Source of the DNA: Pseudacidovorax sp.
GTDB lineage: Bacteria; Pseudomonadota; Gammaproteobacteria; Burkholderiales; Burkholderiaceae_C
Assembly: GCF_017991995.1 (NCBI RefSeq)
Contig: NZ_JAGOPN010000009.1
Coordinates: 178,360-242,359, forward strand
Direction of reading: 5' to 3'
DNA length: 64,000 nucleotides
Positions 26,985 to 37,161 of this stretch are shown piece after piece (within the stretch, counting starts at the first letter, position 1; each line of letters opens with the position of its first letter). Made by a program: the position numbers and the translations under genes. The notes under the pieces were generated by a model, which was not told the DNA's origin, ran no database searches, and saw nothing but the letters and a program-made list of their open reading frames with translations.

Positions 26985-28523
26985 ATGGCTGCTGTCCCCT
27001 CTGCCTCCACGGCCCCGGTGCTCGAACTCACCGGCATCGGCAAGCGCTTCGGCAGCGTGCCCGTGCTGCAGGACGTGCAACTGCGCCTGTACCCCGGCGA
27101 GATCCATGCGCTGATGGGCCAGAATGGCGCGGGCAAGTCCACGCTGATCAAGGTGCTCACGGGCGTCTTCCCGGCCAACGAAGGACGCATGGTGCTGGCG
27201 GGTGCGCCCATCGTGCCGACCTCGCCCGCGCAGGCGCAGGCACTGGGCATCAGCACCGTCTACCAGGAAGTGAACCTCTGCCCGAACCTCTCCGTCGCCG
27301 AGAACGTGTTCGCCGGCCGCTACCCGCGCCGCGGCCTGCTGCAGGGCCGGCGCATCGACTGGGCCGCGGTCAACGAGGGCGCGCGCACGCTGCTGGCGCG
27401 CGTGGGCCTGGACATCGACGTCACGCGGCTGCTGGCCAGCTATCCGGTGGCGGTGCAGCAGCTGGTCTCCATCGCCCGCGCGCTGGGCGTGGATGCGCGG
27501 GTGCTGATCCTGGACGAGCCCACCTCCAGCCTGGACGACGACGAGGTGCGCAAGCTCTTCGAGGTGATGCGTCGGCTGAGGGACGAAGGCCTTGCCATCG
27601 TCTTCGTCACCCACTTCATGAACCAGGTGTACGCCGTCTCGGATCGCATCACCGTGCTGCGCAACGGCCGCTTCGTGGGCGAATGGCCGACGGCCGAGTT
27701 GCCGGCACCGGCGCTGATCTCGGCCATGGTGGGCCGCGAGCTGGCCGCCGCGCAGGGCCAGTCTGCCGCCCTGCCGCCGGCCGCCGTCGGCGAGACGCCG
27801 CTGCTCAAGGCCGAGGGCCTGGGCCAGAAGACCCAGCTGCATCCCATCGACCTGCAGGTGCGCGCGGGCGAGGTGGTCGGCCTGGCCGGCCTGCTGGGCG
27901 CGGGCCGAACGGAGCTGGCCCGCCTGCTCTTCGGCCTGGAGCCGGCGGACAGCGGCACGCTGTGGATCGATGGTCAGGCGCAGCGCTTCGGCAGCCCCAC
28001 CGAGGCCATCGCCGCCGGGCTGGCGCTGTGCCCCGAGGAGCGCAAGACCGACGGCATCGTCGCCGAGCTGTCGGTGCGCGAGAACATCGCGCTGGCCCTG
28101 CAGGCCCGGCGCGGCGCGCTGCACTTCATTCCTCATGCCGAGCAGGTGCGCATGGCCGAGCACTACGTGGCGGCGCTCGGCATCAAGACCGCCAGCATCG
28201 ACACGCCCATCGGACTGCTTTCCGGCGGCAACCAGCAGAAGGCGGTCATCGCCCGCTGGCTGGCCACCGCGCCGCGCCTCTTGATCCTCGACGAGCCCAC
28301 GCGCGGAATCGACGTGGCGGCCAAGCAGGAAATCATGGAGCAGATCCTCCAGCTCGCGAAGGCGGGCATGGCGGTGCTGTTCATCTCTTCCGAGATCAGC
28401 GAGGTGGTGCGCGTGGCCCACCGCATCGTCGTGCTGCGCGACCGCACGAAGGTGGGCGAACTGCCCGCCGGCAGCAGCGAGGACGACGTGTACGAGCTGA
28501 TCGCTGCAGAACAGACGCACTGA
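26985..28523 (+). CDS. ytfR: Sugar ABC transporter ATP-binding protein, YtfR-like
   Basis: A 512-residue double-ATPase of the CUT2 family, distinct from GguA. It has Walker A GQNGAGKST near residues 45-53, VYQEVNLCPNLSVAENV (YtfR-type Q-loop), YPVAVQQLVSIARAL, and a second domain with [15 protein letters not shown] and [17 protein letters not shown]. It begins four bases after gguB and ends two bases before the ytfT start, so it belongs to the same transcript but serves the YtfQ-type system. Confidence 0.92.
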   Translation: MAAVPSASTAPVLELTGIGKRFGSVPVLQDVQLRLYPGEIHALMGQNGAGKSTLIKVLTGVFPANEGRMVLAGAPIVPTSPAQAQALGISTVYQEVNLCPNLSVAENVFAGRYPRRGLLQGRRIDWAAVNEGARTLLARVGLDIDVTRLLASYPVAVQQLVSIARALGVDARVLILDEPTSSLDDDEVRKLFEVMRRLRDEGLAIVFVTHFMNQVYAVSDRITVLRNGRFVGEWPTAELPAPALISAMVGRELAAAQGQSAALPPAAVGETPLLKAEGLGQKTQLHPIDLQVRAGEVVGLAGLLGAGRTELARLLFGLEPADSGTLWIDGQAQRFGSPTEAIAAGLALCPEERKTDGIVAELSVRENIALALQARRGALHFIPHAEQVRMAEHYVAALGIKTASIDTPIGLLSGGNQQKAVIARWLATAPRLLILDEPTRGIDVAAKQEIMEQILQLAKAGMAVLFISSEISEVVRVAHRIVVLRDRTKVGELPAGSSEDDVYELIAAEQTH

Positions 28524-28524
28524 C

Positions 28525-29565
28525 ATGCCCACTTCCCTCCCTTCGCGACTGATGCAGCACAGGCTCGCCTGGCCGCTGCTCACGCTGGCGTTGCTGCTGG
28601 CGGTGAACGCCGTCTTCAACCCGGGCTTCCTGCATCTGGAGTGGCGTGACGGCCACCTCTACGGCAGCCTGGTCGACATCCTCAACCGCGCGGCGCCGCT
28701 GGTGGTGGTGTCGCTGGGCATGACGCTGGTGATCGCCACGCGCGGCATCGACATCTCGGTCGGCGCGGTGGTCGCCATCTGCGCGGCCGTGGCCGCCTGG
28801 CTCATCGGCGGTGCGGTCGACGGCCAGAGCGCCCGCTTCGGCCTGACGCTCGCCGTGGCCGGCGCCCTGGGCGTCGCCTTGCTCTGTGGGCTGTGGAACG
28901 GCCTGCTGGTAGGTGCCATCGGCATGCAGCCCATCATCGCGACGCTGATCCTGATGGTGGCCGGCCGCGGCCTGGCGCAGCTGATCACCGACGGGCAGAT
29001 CCTGACCATCTACTACAAGCCCTTCTTCTTCATCGGCGGCGGCTACCTCTTCGGCCTGCCCTTCTCGGTGTACGTGGCGGCCGCGGTGCTGACGCTGCTG
29101 GGCCTGGCCTGCACCCGCACGGCCCTGGGCCTGTTCATCCAGGCCGTGGGCATCAACCCGACGGCGGCGCGGGTGGCGGGCGTGAAGGCACGCCGGCTGA
29201 TCATCGGCTGCTATGCGGTGTGCGGGCTGTGCGCCGGCATCGCGGGGCTGCTGATCAGCTCCAACGTCAAGAGCGCGGACGGCAACAACGCCGGCCAGCT
29301 GATGGAGCTGGACGCCATCCTGGCCGTCACGCTGGGCGGCACGCTGCTCACCGGCGGGCGCTTCAGCCTGGTGGGCAGCGCCATCGGCGCGCTCATCATC
29401 CAGACGCTGACCTATGCCATCTACTCGCTGGGCGTGCCGCCCGAGGTCAACCTGGTGGTCAAGGCGGCCGTGGTGTTCGTCGTGATGCTGCTGCAGTCCG
29501 CTGAATTCCGCGCCATGTTGCGCACCCTGGCGGTGCGGCCGGCGCCGCGGGAGCAGCTGCGATGA
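28525..29565 (+). CDS. ytfT: Sugar ABC transporter permease, YtfT-like
   Basis: A 346-residue CUT2 permease with eight to ten hydrophobic segments and the signature GMTLVIATRGIDISVGAVVA. VGINPTAARVAGVKARRL is the cytoplasmic coupling loop. SSNVKSADGNNAGQLMELDA and LLTGGRFSLVGSAIGA are characteristic of the YtfT subfamily. It is one half of a heterodimeric channel with YjfF, whose start overlaps its stop by four bases. Confidence 0.92.
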   Translation: MPTSLPSRLMQHRLAWPLLTLALLLAVNAVFNPGFLHLEWRDGHLYGSLVDILNRAAPLVVVSLGMTLVIATRGIDISVGAVVAICAAVAAWLIGGAVDGQSARFGLTLAVAGALGVALLCGLWNGLLVGAIGMQPIIATLILMVAGRGLAQLITDGQILTIYYKPFFFIGGGYLFGLPFSVYVAAAVLTLLGLACTRTALGLFIQAVGINPTAARVAGVKARRLIIGCYAVCGLCAGIAGLLISSNVKSADGNNAGQLMELDAILAVTLGGTLLTGGRFSLVGSAIGALIIQTLTYAIYSLGVPPEVNLVVKAAVVFVVMLLQSAEFRAMLRTLAVRPAPREQLR

Positions 29566-30593
29566 GCGCCGTGTTGCCCAACGCCCGCGCCGCCGACAAG
29601 GCAAGCCCCACGGCGCCGGCACGACCACGCCGCCGGCTCGACCCCAAGTACCTGCCCCTGACCGCCACCATCTCGCTCTTCGCGGCCGTGGTGCTGGCCG
29701 GCTCGCTGCGCTACGACGGCTTCTTCTCGCTGCAGGTCTTTTTGAACCTGCTGATCGACAACAGCTTCCTGCTGGTGGTGGCGGTGGGCATGACCTTCGT
29801 CATCCTCACCGGCGGCATCGACCTGTCGGTGGGCTCGGTCATCGCCTTCTCGACCATGGTGCTGGCCACGCTGGTGGAGCAGCACGGCTGGAGCCCCGCC
29901 CCCGCCATCGCCGTGGTGCTGGTGATGGGCACCGCCTTCGGCGGCTTCATGGGCCTGTTGATCGAGCGATTCCGGCTGCAGCCCTTCATCGTCACGCTGG
30001 CCGGCATGTTCCTGGCGCGCGGGCTGTGCTACCTGATCAGCATCGACTCGATCAGCATCACCAGCGAGGCCTATACCGAGCTGGCGCAGCTGCGTGTGCC
30101 CTTCTTCGCCGAGACCTCGCTGTCGCTGGGCGCCGTGATCGGCGTGGCGGTGCTGCTGCTCGCCATGTACGTGGCTCACTGCACGCCCTTCGGCCGCACG
30201 GTGTACGCCATCGGCGGCAACGAGCATTCGGCCCACCTCATGGGGCTGCCGGTGCGCCGAACGCTGGTGGGCGTGTATGCCCTGTCGGGCCTGTGCTCGG
30301 CGCTGGCCGGCGTGCTCTTCACCTTCTACATGCTCTCGGGCTACGGCCTGCATGCCGTGGGGCTGGAGCTGGACGCCATCGCCGCCGTGGTGATCGGCGG
30401 CACGCTGCTCAGCGGCGGCGTGGGCTATGTCGCCGGCACGCTGTTCGGCGTGCTGATGCTGGGCGTGATCCAGACCCTCATCGCCTTCGACGGCACCCTG
30501 AGTTCATGGTGGACGCGCATCGTCGTCGGCCTGCTGCTCTTCGCCTTCTGCCTGCTCCAGCGCGTGGTGTCGCTGCGCACGGCGCGCCGCTGA
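29562..30593 (+). CDS. yjfF: Sugar ABC transporter permease, YjfF-like
   Basis: A 343-residue CUT2 permease: DNSFLLVVAVGMTFVILTGGI, then DLSVGSVIAFST (family signature) and the coupling loop GGNEHSAHLMGLPVRRTL. The C-terminal LLSGGVGYVAGTLFGVLMLG is typical of YjfF. It completes the YtfQ-R-T-YjfF importer, whose E. coli version takes up galactofuranose and whose relatives take up arabinose. It is followed by the aldonate dehydratase gene after 53 bases. Confidence 0.92.
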   Translation: MSAVLPNARAADKASPTAPARPRRRLDPKYLPLTATISLFAAVVLAGSLRYDGFFSLQVFLNLLIDNSFLLVVAVGMTFVILTGGIDLSVGSVIAFSTMVLATLVEQHGWSPAPAIAVVLVMGTAFGGFMGLLIERFRLQPFIVTLAGMFLARGLCYLISIDSISITSEAYTELAQLRVPFFAETSLSLGAVIGVAVLLLAMYVAHCTPFGRTVYAIGGNEHSAHLMGLPVRRTLVGVYALSGLCSALAGVLFTFYMLSGYGLHAVGLELDAIAAVVIGGTLLSGGVGYVAGTLFGVLMLGVIQTLIAFDGTLSSWWTRIVVGLLLFAFCLLQRVVSLRTARR

Positions 30594-30646
30594 CCCTGCC
30601 TTCCGCCCCCTCAAAGACCGTTGCCTCCGACCTCCTGAAAGCCACC

Positions 30647-32386
30647 ATGTCCGACACAACCCCCAAGAAAAAGCTGCGCTCCACCGAGTGGTTCGGCCAC
30701 AACGACAAGAACGGCTTCATGTACCGCAGCTGGATGAAGAACCAGGGCTTCCCCGACCACGAGTTCGACGGCCGGCCGGTGATCGGCATCTGCAACACCT
30801 GGTCGGAGCTGACGCCCTGCAACGCGCACTTCCGCAAGATCGCCGAGCATGTGCGGCGCGGCGTGTACGAGGCGGGCGGCTTTCCGGTGGAGTTCCCGGT
30901 GTTCTCCAACGGCGAGTCCAACCTGCGGCCCACCGCCATGCTCACGCGCAACCTGGCGGCCATGGACGTGGAAGAGGCCATCCGCGGCAACCCCATCGAT
31001 GCGGTGGTGCTGCTGGCCGGCTGCGACAAGACCACGCCCGCGCTGCTGATGGGCGCGGCCAGCTGCGACGTGCCGGCCATCGTGGTCTCGGGCGGACCCA
31101 TGCTCAACGGCAAGCTCGACGGCAAGAACATCGGCTCGGGCACCTCGGTGTGGCAGCTGCACGAATCGCTCAAGGCGGGCGAGATCGACCTGCACAAGTT
31201 CCTCTCGGCCGAAGCCGGCATGTCGCGCTCGGCGGGCACCTGCAACACCATGGGCACCGCCTCTACCATGGCCTGCATGGCCGAGTCGCTGGGCGTCACG
31301 CTGCCGCACAACGCGGCCATTCCGGCGGTGGACGCGCGGCGCTACGTGCTGGCGCACCTGTCGGGCCAGCGCATCGTGCAGATGGCCAAGGACGACCTCA
31401 CGCTGTCGAAGATCCTCACCCGCCAGGCCTTCGAGAACGCCATCCGCACCAACGCGGCCATCGGCGGCTCGACCAACGCGGTGATCCACCTCAAGGCCAT
31501 CGCCGGGCGCATCGGCGTGGACCTGGAGCTGGAGGACTGGACGCGGGTCGGCCAGGGCATGCCCACGCTGGTGGACCTGATGCCCTCGGGCCGCTTCCTG
31601 ATGGAGGAGTTCTATTACGCGGGTGGGCTGCCCGGCGTGCTGCGCCGCATGGGCGAGGCCGGACTGCTGCCGCATCCCGAGGCCCTGACGGTGAACGGCC
31701 ACAGCCTGTGGGACAACGTGCGCGAGGCGGCCATCCACGACCCCGAAGTCATCCGCCCGCTGGACAAGCCGCTGATCGGCGACGGCAGCATCCGCATCCT
31801 GCGCGGCAACCTGTCACCCCGCGGCGCGGTGCTCAAGCCCTCGGCCGCCACGCCGGCCCTGCTCAAGCACCGTGGCCGCGCCGTGGTGTTCGAGAACCTG
31901 GAGCACTACAAGGAGCGCATCGTCGACGAAGACCTCGACGTCGACGCCGACTCCGTGCTGGTGCTCAAGAACTGCGGCCCGCGCGGCTATCCCGGCATGG
32001 CCGAGGTGGGCAACATGGGCCTGCCCCCGAAGCTGCTGCGCCAGGGCATCAAGGACATGGTGCGCATCTCGGATGCCCGCATGAGCGGCACTGCCTACGG
32101 CACCGTGGTGCTGCACGTGGCCCCCGAGGCCGCGGCCGGTGGGCCCCTGGCCATGGTGCGCGATGGCGACTGGATCGAGCTGGACAGCGACGCCGGCCGG
32201 CTGCACCTGGACATCTCCGACGAGGAATACGCGAGCCGCATGGCCGACGTGCAGAAAAGCCTGACGCCCCCCGGCGGCGGCTACCGCAAGCTCTATGTGG
32301 AGCATGTGCTGCAGGCCGACGAGGGCTGCGATCTGGACTTCCTGGTGGGCTGCCGCGGTGCGGCCGTGCCGCGCCATTCGCACTGA
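30647..32386 (+). CDS. IlvD/Edd-family sugar-acid dehydratase, L-arabinonate dehydratase type
   Basis: A 579-residue iron-sulfur dehydratase. The three cluster cysteines are Cys58 (SELTPCN), Cys126 (AGCDKTTPA) and Cys199 (AGTCNTMG), one residue off the positions known in Rhizobium L-arabinonate dehydratase. The catalytic Ser is in SDARMSGTAYG. It removes water from an aldonic acid to give a 2-keto-3-deoxy acid. The length and the start sequence STEWFGHNDKNGFMYRSWM are those of the arabinonate/xylonate/galactonate subgroup rather than of branched-chain IlvD. L-arabinonate is the favoured substrate because of the downstream gene. Confidence 0.88.
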   Translation: MSDTTPKKKLRSTEWFGHNDKNGFMYRSWMKNQGFPDHEFDGRPVIGICNTWSELTPCNAHFRKIAEHVRRGVYEAGGFPVEFPVFSNGESNLRPTAMLTRNLAAMDVEEAIRGNPIDAVVLLAGCDKTTPALLMGAASCDVPAIVVSGGPMLNGKLDGKNIGSGTSVWQLHESLKAGEIDLHKFLSAEAGMSRSAGTCNTMGTASTMACMAESLGVTLPHNAAIPAVDARRYVLAHLSGQRIVQMAKDDLTLSKILTRQAFENAIRTNAAIGGSTNAVIHLKAIAGRIGVDLELEDWTRVGQGMPTLVDLMPSGRFLMEEFYYAGGLPGVLRRMGEAGLLPHPEALTVNGHSLWDNVREAAIHDPEVIRPLDKPLIGDGSIRILRGNLSPRGAVLKPSAATPALLKHRGRAVVFENLEHYKERIVDEDLDVDADSVLVLKNCGPRGYPGMAEVGNMGLPPKLLRQGIKDMVRISDARMSGTAYGTVVLHVAPEAAAGGPLAMVRDGDWIELDSDAGRLHLDISDEEYASRMADVQKSLTPPGGGYRKLYVEHVLQADEGCDLDFLVGCRGAAVPRHSH

Positions 32387-32432
32387 GCCCGCCCTGTCCT
32401 TTTTCCACACGCCAAGACGCACAGACCGCCCC

Positions 32433-33359
32433 ATGGCCCATCCCGCCACCCCGTACCGCGGCATCTTCCCGGTGGTGCCCACCACCTTCACCGAGAGCGG
32501 CGAGCTCGACCTGCCCAGCCAGAAGCGCGCGCTCGACTTCATGATCGACGCCGGCGTGGATGGTCTGGCCATCCTCGCCAACTTCTCGGAGCAGTTCTCG
32601 CTGTCGGACCAGGAGCGCGAGGTGCTCACCCGCACGGCCCTGGAGCATGTGGCCGGCCGCGTGCCGGTGATCGTCACCACCTCGCACTACGCCACGCGCA
32701 TCTGCGCCGAGCGCAGCCGTCGCGCGCAGGACATGGGCGCCGCCATGGTGATGGTGATGCCGCCCTACCACGGCGCCACCTTCCGCGTGCCCGAGGCGCA
32801 GATCCAGGCCTTCTACCAGCAGGTGTCGGACGCCATCGACATCCCCATCATGGTCCAGGACGCGCCGGCCAGCGGCACGGTGCTGAGCCCGACCTTCCTG
32901 GCCCGCATGGCGCGCGAGATCGACCATGTGTCGTACTTCAAAATGGAGACCGCCGGCGCCGCCAACAAGCTGCGCGAGCTGATCCAGCTGGGTGGCGATG
33001 CCATCGAAGGCCCCTGGGACGGCGAAGAGGCCATCACGCTGCTGGCCGACCTGCATGCCGGCGCCACCGGCGCCATGACCGGCGGCGGCTTCCCGGACGG
33101 CATCCGCCCCATCCTGGAGGCGCATCGCCGCGGGGACATGGACGGCGCCTTCGCGCTCTATCAGCGCTGGCTGCCCCTGATCAACCACGAGAACCGCCAG
33201 GCCGGCATGCTGGCCGCCAAGGCACTGATGAAGGAAGGCGGCGTGATCACCTGCGAGGCGCCCCGACACCCCCTGCCGCCCATGCACCCGGCCACGCGCC
33301 GCGAGCTGATCGACATCGCGCGACGGCTCGATCCGCTGGTGCTGCGCTGGGGGCGGTGA
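32433..33359 (+). CDS. DapA-family 2-keto-3-deoxy-L-arabinonate dehydratase-like protein
   Basis: A 308-residue Schiff-base TIM barrel of the DHDPS/NAL family. The catalytic lysine is Lys170 in HVSYFKMETAG; the Azospirillum keto-deoxy-arabinonate dehydratase uses the equivalent lysine. The usual tyrosine motif of DHDPS is replaced by IMVQDAPASGT, as in that dehydratase. It would convert 2-keto-3-deoxy-L-arabinonate to 2-oxoglutarate semialdehyde. No semialdehyde dehydrogenase is in the window, so the last step must be encoded elsewhere. It is the last gene of the operon from 21918. Confidence 0.85.
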   Translation: MAHPATPYRGIFPVVPTTFTESGELDLPSQKRALDFMIDAGVDGLAILANFSEQFSLSDQEREVLTRTALEHVAGRVPVIVTTSHYATRICAERSRRAQDMGAAMVMVMPPYHGATFRVPEAQIQAFYQQVSDAIDIPIMVQDAPASGTVLSPTFLARMAREIDHVSYFKMETAGAANKLRELIQLGGDAIEGPWDGEEAITLLADLHAGATGAMTGGGFPDGIRPILEAHRRGDMDGAFALYQRWLPLINHENRQAGMLAAKALMKEGGVITCEAPRHPLPPMHPATRRELIDIARRLDPLVLRWGR

Positions 33360-33393
33360 GGGTTCGGGCGTGAAAGGCGCCGGACCACCGAGG

Positions 33394-33711
33394 CTAGTGG
33401 TAGTCCTGCTCCAGCTGATGCCGCACGGCCAGGATCACGACCGTGGTGGCATCAGCGATTTCGTAGAGAAGCACATAGCCACTGGCCCCAAAGGGAACGA
33501 TCAGCTCGCGACGCAGCCCCCCGCCTTGGGCCGCCTTGCGGTAGATGAAGGGCGTCCGGGACAGGTGCAGTTGCGCAGCCGATTCGACCGCCGCGATGGC
33601 GCGCTCTGCCAGATCGAGGTCCGCCGCCGTCTCAGCCCGATCGATCAGGTATTCGAAGAGTCTCAGCAAGTCCGCGCGGGCCTGCGGCGCAAACACCACG
33701 GCAAAGGTCAT
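33394..33711 (-). CDS. ParE/RelE-superfamily toxin
   Basis: A 105-residue protein with the ParE fold pattern: an N-terminal strand (FAVVFAPQARADLLRLFEYL), a helical hairpin, and the C-terminal strands FIYRKAAQGGGLRRELIVPF and YVLLYEIADATTVVILAVRHQ. ParE toxins inhibit DNA gyrase and RelE toxins cleave ribosome-bound mRNA; which one applies is not decidable from sequence, though the ParE-like C-terminus is favoured. It overlaps the upstream antitoxin by four bases (ATGA), with antitoxin first as usual. It is lower in GC than its neighbours and unrelated to the catabolic genes around it. Confidence 0.88.
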   Translation of the reverse strand: MTFAVVFAPQARADLLRLFEYLIDRAETAADLDLAERAIAAVESAAQLHLSRTPFIYRKAAQGGGLRRELIVPFGASGYVLLYEIADATTVVILAVRHQLEQDYH

Positions 33712-33998
33712 CGCGCTTTGGCTCGGCCAGCCCCCAACTCCTTGCGCTTGCTTTCCAGACGCTGACGCATCTCGCCGATGACCTCATCGGCAGGATGCGC
33801 CACACCCGTGCGCGAATACGCCTGCCAGGCTGCCTCCCCCCGCGCGTAGAACTCCGCCTGGGCGCGCCGGTATGCCACGGCACTGCGGACGCTGTCTTCG
33901 ATGAAGCCGGACAGGGACTCGCCCTCGCGAAGCATGGATTCCAGGTCGGCGCGAAGTTCGGGATCGACGCGCACCTGCGGAAGGATGGCTGACTTCAT
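33708..33998 (-). CDS. ParD/CopG-type antitoxin
   Basis: A 96-residue antitoxin. The N-terminal PQVRVDPELRADLESMLREG and ESLSGFIEDSVRSAVAYRRAQ form a ribbon-helix-helix DNA-binding domain. The charged C-terminus (EMRQRLESKRKELGAGRAKAR) would neutralise the toxin. The ATG at 33998 has no ribosome site and lies only six bases beyond a good -10 box, suggesting leaderless translation. A perfect inverted repeat at 34010-34028 sits between -35 and -10 and is the likely autoregulatory operator. Confidence 0.85.
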   Translation of the reverse strand: MKSAILPQVRVDPELRADLESMLREGESLSGFIEDSVRSAVAYRRAQAEFYARGEAAWQAYSRTGVAHPADEVIGEMRQRLESKRKELGAGRAKAR

Positions 33999-34004
33999 CC
34001 GAAA

Positions 34005-34033
34005 ATTGTGCTGCAAATGCGTTGCAGCGGCAA
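34005..34033 (-). promoter_or_regulatory. Promoter and operator of the toxin-antitoxin pair
   Basis: Read leftward: -35 TTGCCG (34033-34028), a 17-base spacer, and -10 CACAAT (34010-34005). The spacer region holds the perfect inverted repeat GCTGCAA-N5-TTGCAGC (34010-34028). Transcription would begin about at the antitoxin ATG. An operator buried between the promoter boxes fits repression by the ParD-ParE complex. Confidence 0.6.
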
Positions 34034-34143
34034 GTCCGCGCGGCCCATTCGATGGCAGCAGACTTCGGCAGACCGGCGTAGCGACAGGCATCCGCTGGTG
34101 CATCGCTTGGGGGCGCTGACCAGCGCACCTTCTGCCGGCAGCC

Positions 34144-35754
<1,611 letters not shown>

Positions 35755-35845
35755 GATGGTGTCAGCTTTCCATAGCGCTGTCGCGCCACACGCGAGGCAT
35801 GAAGCCGGCGCCGCTTTTCTGATCGAAGGGCCGCGGAGCAGGCCA

Positions 35846-35895
35846 TGCCAGTGCACCCGCGGAACGGGCTTGGCCCGGCCGCCGGGTGCGCCCCT
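35846..35895 (-). repeat. Comamonad-type dispersed intergenic repeat, copy B (inverted relative to 22936-22985)
   Basis: TGCCAGTGCACCCGCGGAAC through GGGTGCGCCCCTGG is the reverse complement of copy A with scattered mismatches. It lies in the 197-base gap between the CoA ligase and the acyl-CoA dehydrogenase, which has no other evident feature. Confidence 0.6.
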
Positions 35896-35951
35896 GGAGG
35901 GGGATTGGGCTTCCACACGCAGTGAGGAAGTCCAAACGGGGTGGTTTCATC

Positions 35952-37151
35952 TCAGAGGCCCAGCACATGCTTGGCCATGATGTTCTTCTGCACTTCGGTG
36001 CTGCCGCCGTAGATGGTCATGGCCCGGCAGAACTGGTAGCTTGCCACCGGCCCCAGCGCATGCTCGGGCCCCAGCAGCGGCGTTTCGCCGTCGCCGAACA
36101 GCCAGTCGGGCTGGAAGCGCTGGGCGTCCGGCCCGCTCGCCATCACCCGCAGCTCGGTGATGCGCTGGGCGATCTCGGTGCCGCGGATCTTGATGAAGGA
36201 CGAGGTGCCCGGCGCCGCCGCCTGGCCCGCCTGGGCATCGGAGAGCAGGCGCAGCAGCCCGATCTCCAGCGCCTTGAACTGGGCCTCCACCTGCGCAAGT
36301 TCACGCGCGAAGGCGGGCTCGTCGATCAGTCGCCGGCCGCCGCAGCCCACCTCGGCGGCCACCTCGCGCAGGCGCGCCAGCTCCTGGGTGATGAAACGCA
36401 GGTTCGCGTTCTCCACCCGCTCGTGGGCGAGCAGGAACTTGGCGTAGGTCCACCCGCGGTCGACCTCGCCGATGAGGTTCTCGCGCGGCACGCGCACATC
36501 GTCGAAGAAGACCGCGTTGAGGTAGTGCCGGCCGTCCATCATGCGGATCGGCTGCACCTGCACGCCCGGCGTCTTCATGTCGATCAGCAGGAAGGAAATG
36601 CCCGCCTGCTTCGGCCCTTCGGTGCTGGTACGCACCAGGCAGAACATCCAGTCGGCGAAGTGCGCGTACGAGGTCCAGATCTTCTGGCCGTTCACGAGAA
36701 AGTGGTCGCCCCGGTCGACCGCCTGCGTCTTGAGGGCGGCTAGGTCCGAGCCGGCACCCGGCTCCGAATAACCCTGGCACCACCACACCGACGAGTCGCG
36801 GATGGCAGGCAGGTGCTTCGCCTTCTGCGCCTCAGTGCCGAAGGTGTAGATCACCGGCCCGACCATCGCCGGGCCGAAGACCTGCAGTTCGGGGCAATGC
36901 ATCTCGCCGGCCACGCGGTTGAAGATCAGCGTGTGCAGGGCCGTCCAGTCCAGGCCGCCCTGGGCCCCCGGCCACGCCCCGGTAAACCAGCCCCGCCGGG
37001 CCAGGATCTGCTGCCAGCGCATGAAGTCGTCGCGTGCGAGGGTGCGGTCCAGACGCACCTTCTCGCGGATGTCCGGCGGCAGTTCGGCGGCGATGAAGGC
37101 GCGCACCTCGGCTTCGAAGGCACGGTCCTGGTCGCTGAGGCTGAGGTCCAT
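35952..37151 (-). CDS. Acyl-CoA dehydrogenase, PimC-like large subunit
   Basis: A 399-residue acyl-CoA dehydrogenase. FAD/substrate motifs WWCQGYSEPGAGSDLAALKT and NGQKIWTSYAHFADWMFCLV are present. In the C-terminal motif IYGGSTEVQKNIMAKHVLGL, Gly occupies the place where medium-chain enzymes have the catalytic Glu, so the base may come from elsewhere or from the partner. It is adjacent (10 bases) to a divergent second dehydrogenase at 37162, the arrangement of heteromeric enzymes such as PimCD. It introduces the first double bond into a CoA thioester. The substrate is unknown; a dicarboxylyl or branched acyl-CoA is possible. Confidence 0.87.
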   Translation of the reverse strand: MDLSLSDQDRAFEAEVRAFIAAELPPDIREKVRLDRTLARDDFMRWQQILARRGWFTGAWPGAQGGLDWTALHTLIFNRVAGEMHCPELQVFGPAMVGPVIYTFGTEAQKAKHLPAIRDSSVWWCQGYSEPGAGSDLAALKTQAVDRGDHFLVNGQKIWTSYAHFADWMFCLVRTSTEGPKQAGISFLLIDMKTPGVQVQPIRMMDGRHYLNAVFFDDVRVPRENLIGEVDRGWTYAKFLLAHERVENANLRFITQELARLREVAAEVGCGGRRLIDEPAFARELAQVEAQFKALEIGLLRLLSDAQAGQAAAPGTSSFIKIRGTEIAQRITELRVMASGPDAQRFQPDWLFGDGETPLLGPEHALGPVASYQFCRAMTIYGGSTEVQKNIMAKHVLGL

Positions 37152-37161
37152 CGTGCGCGCC

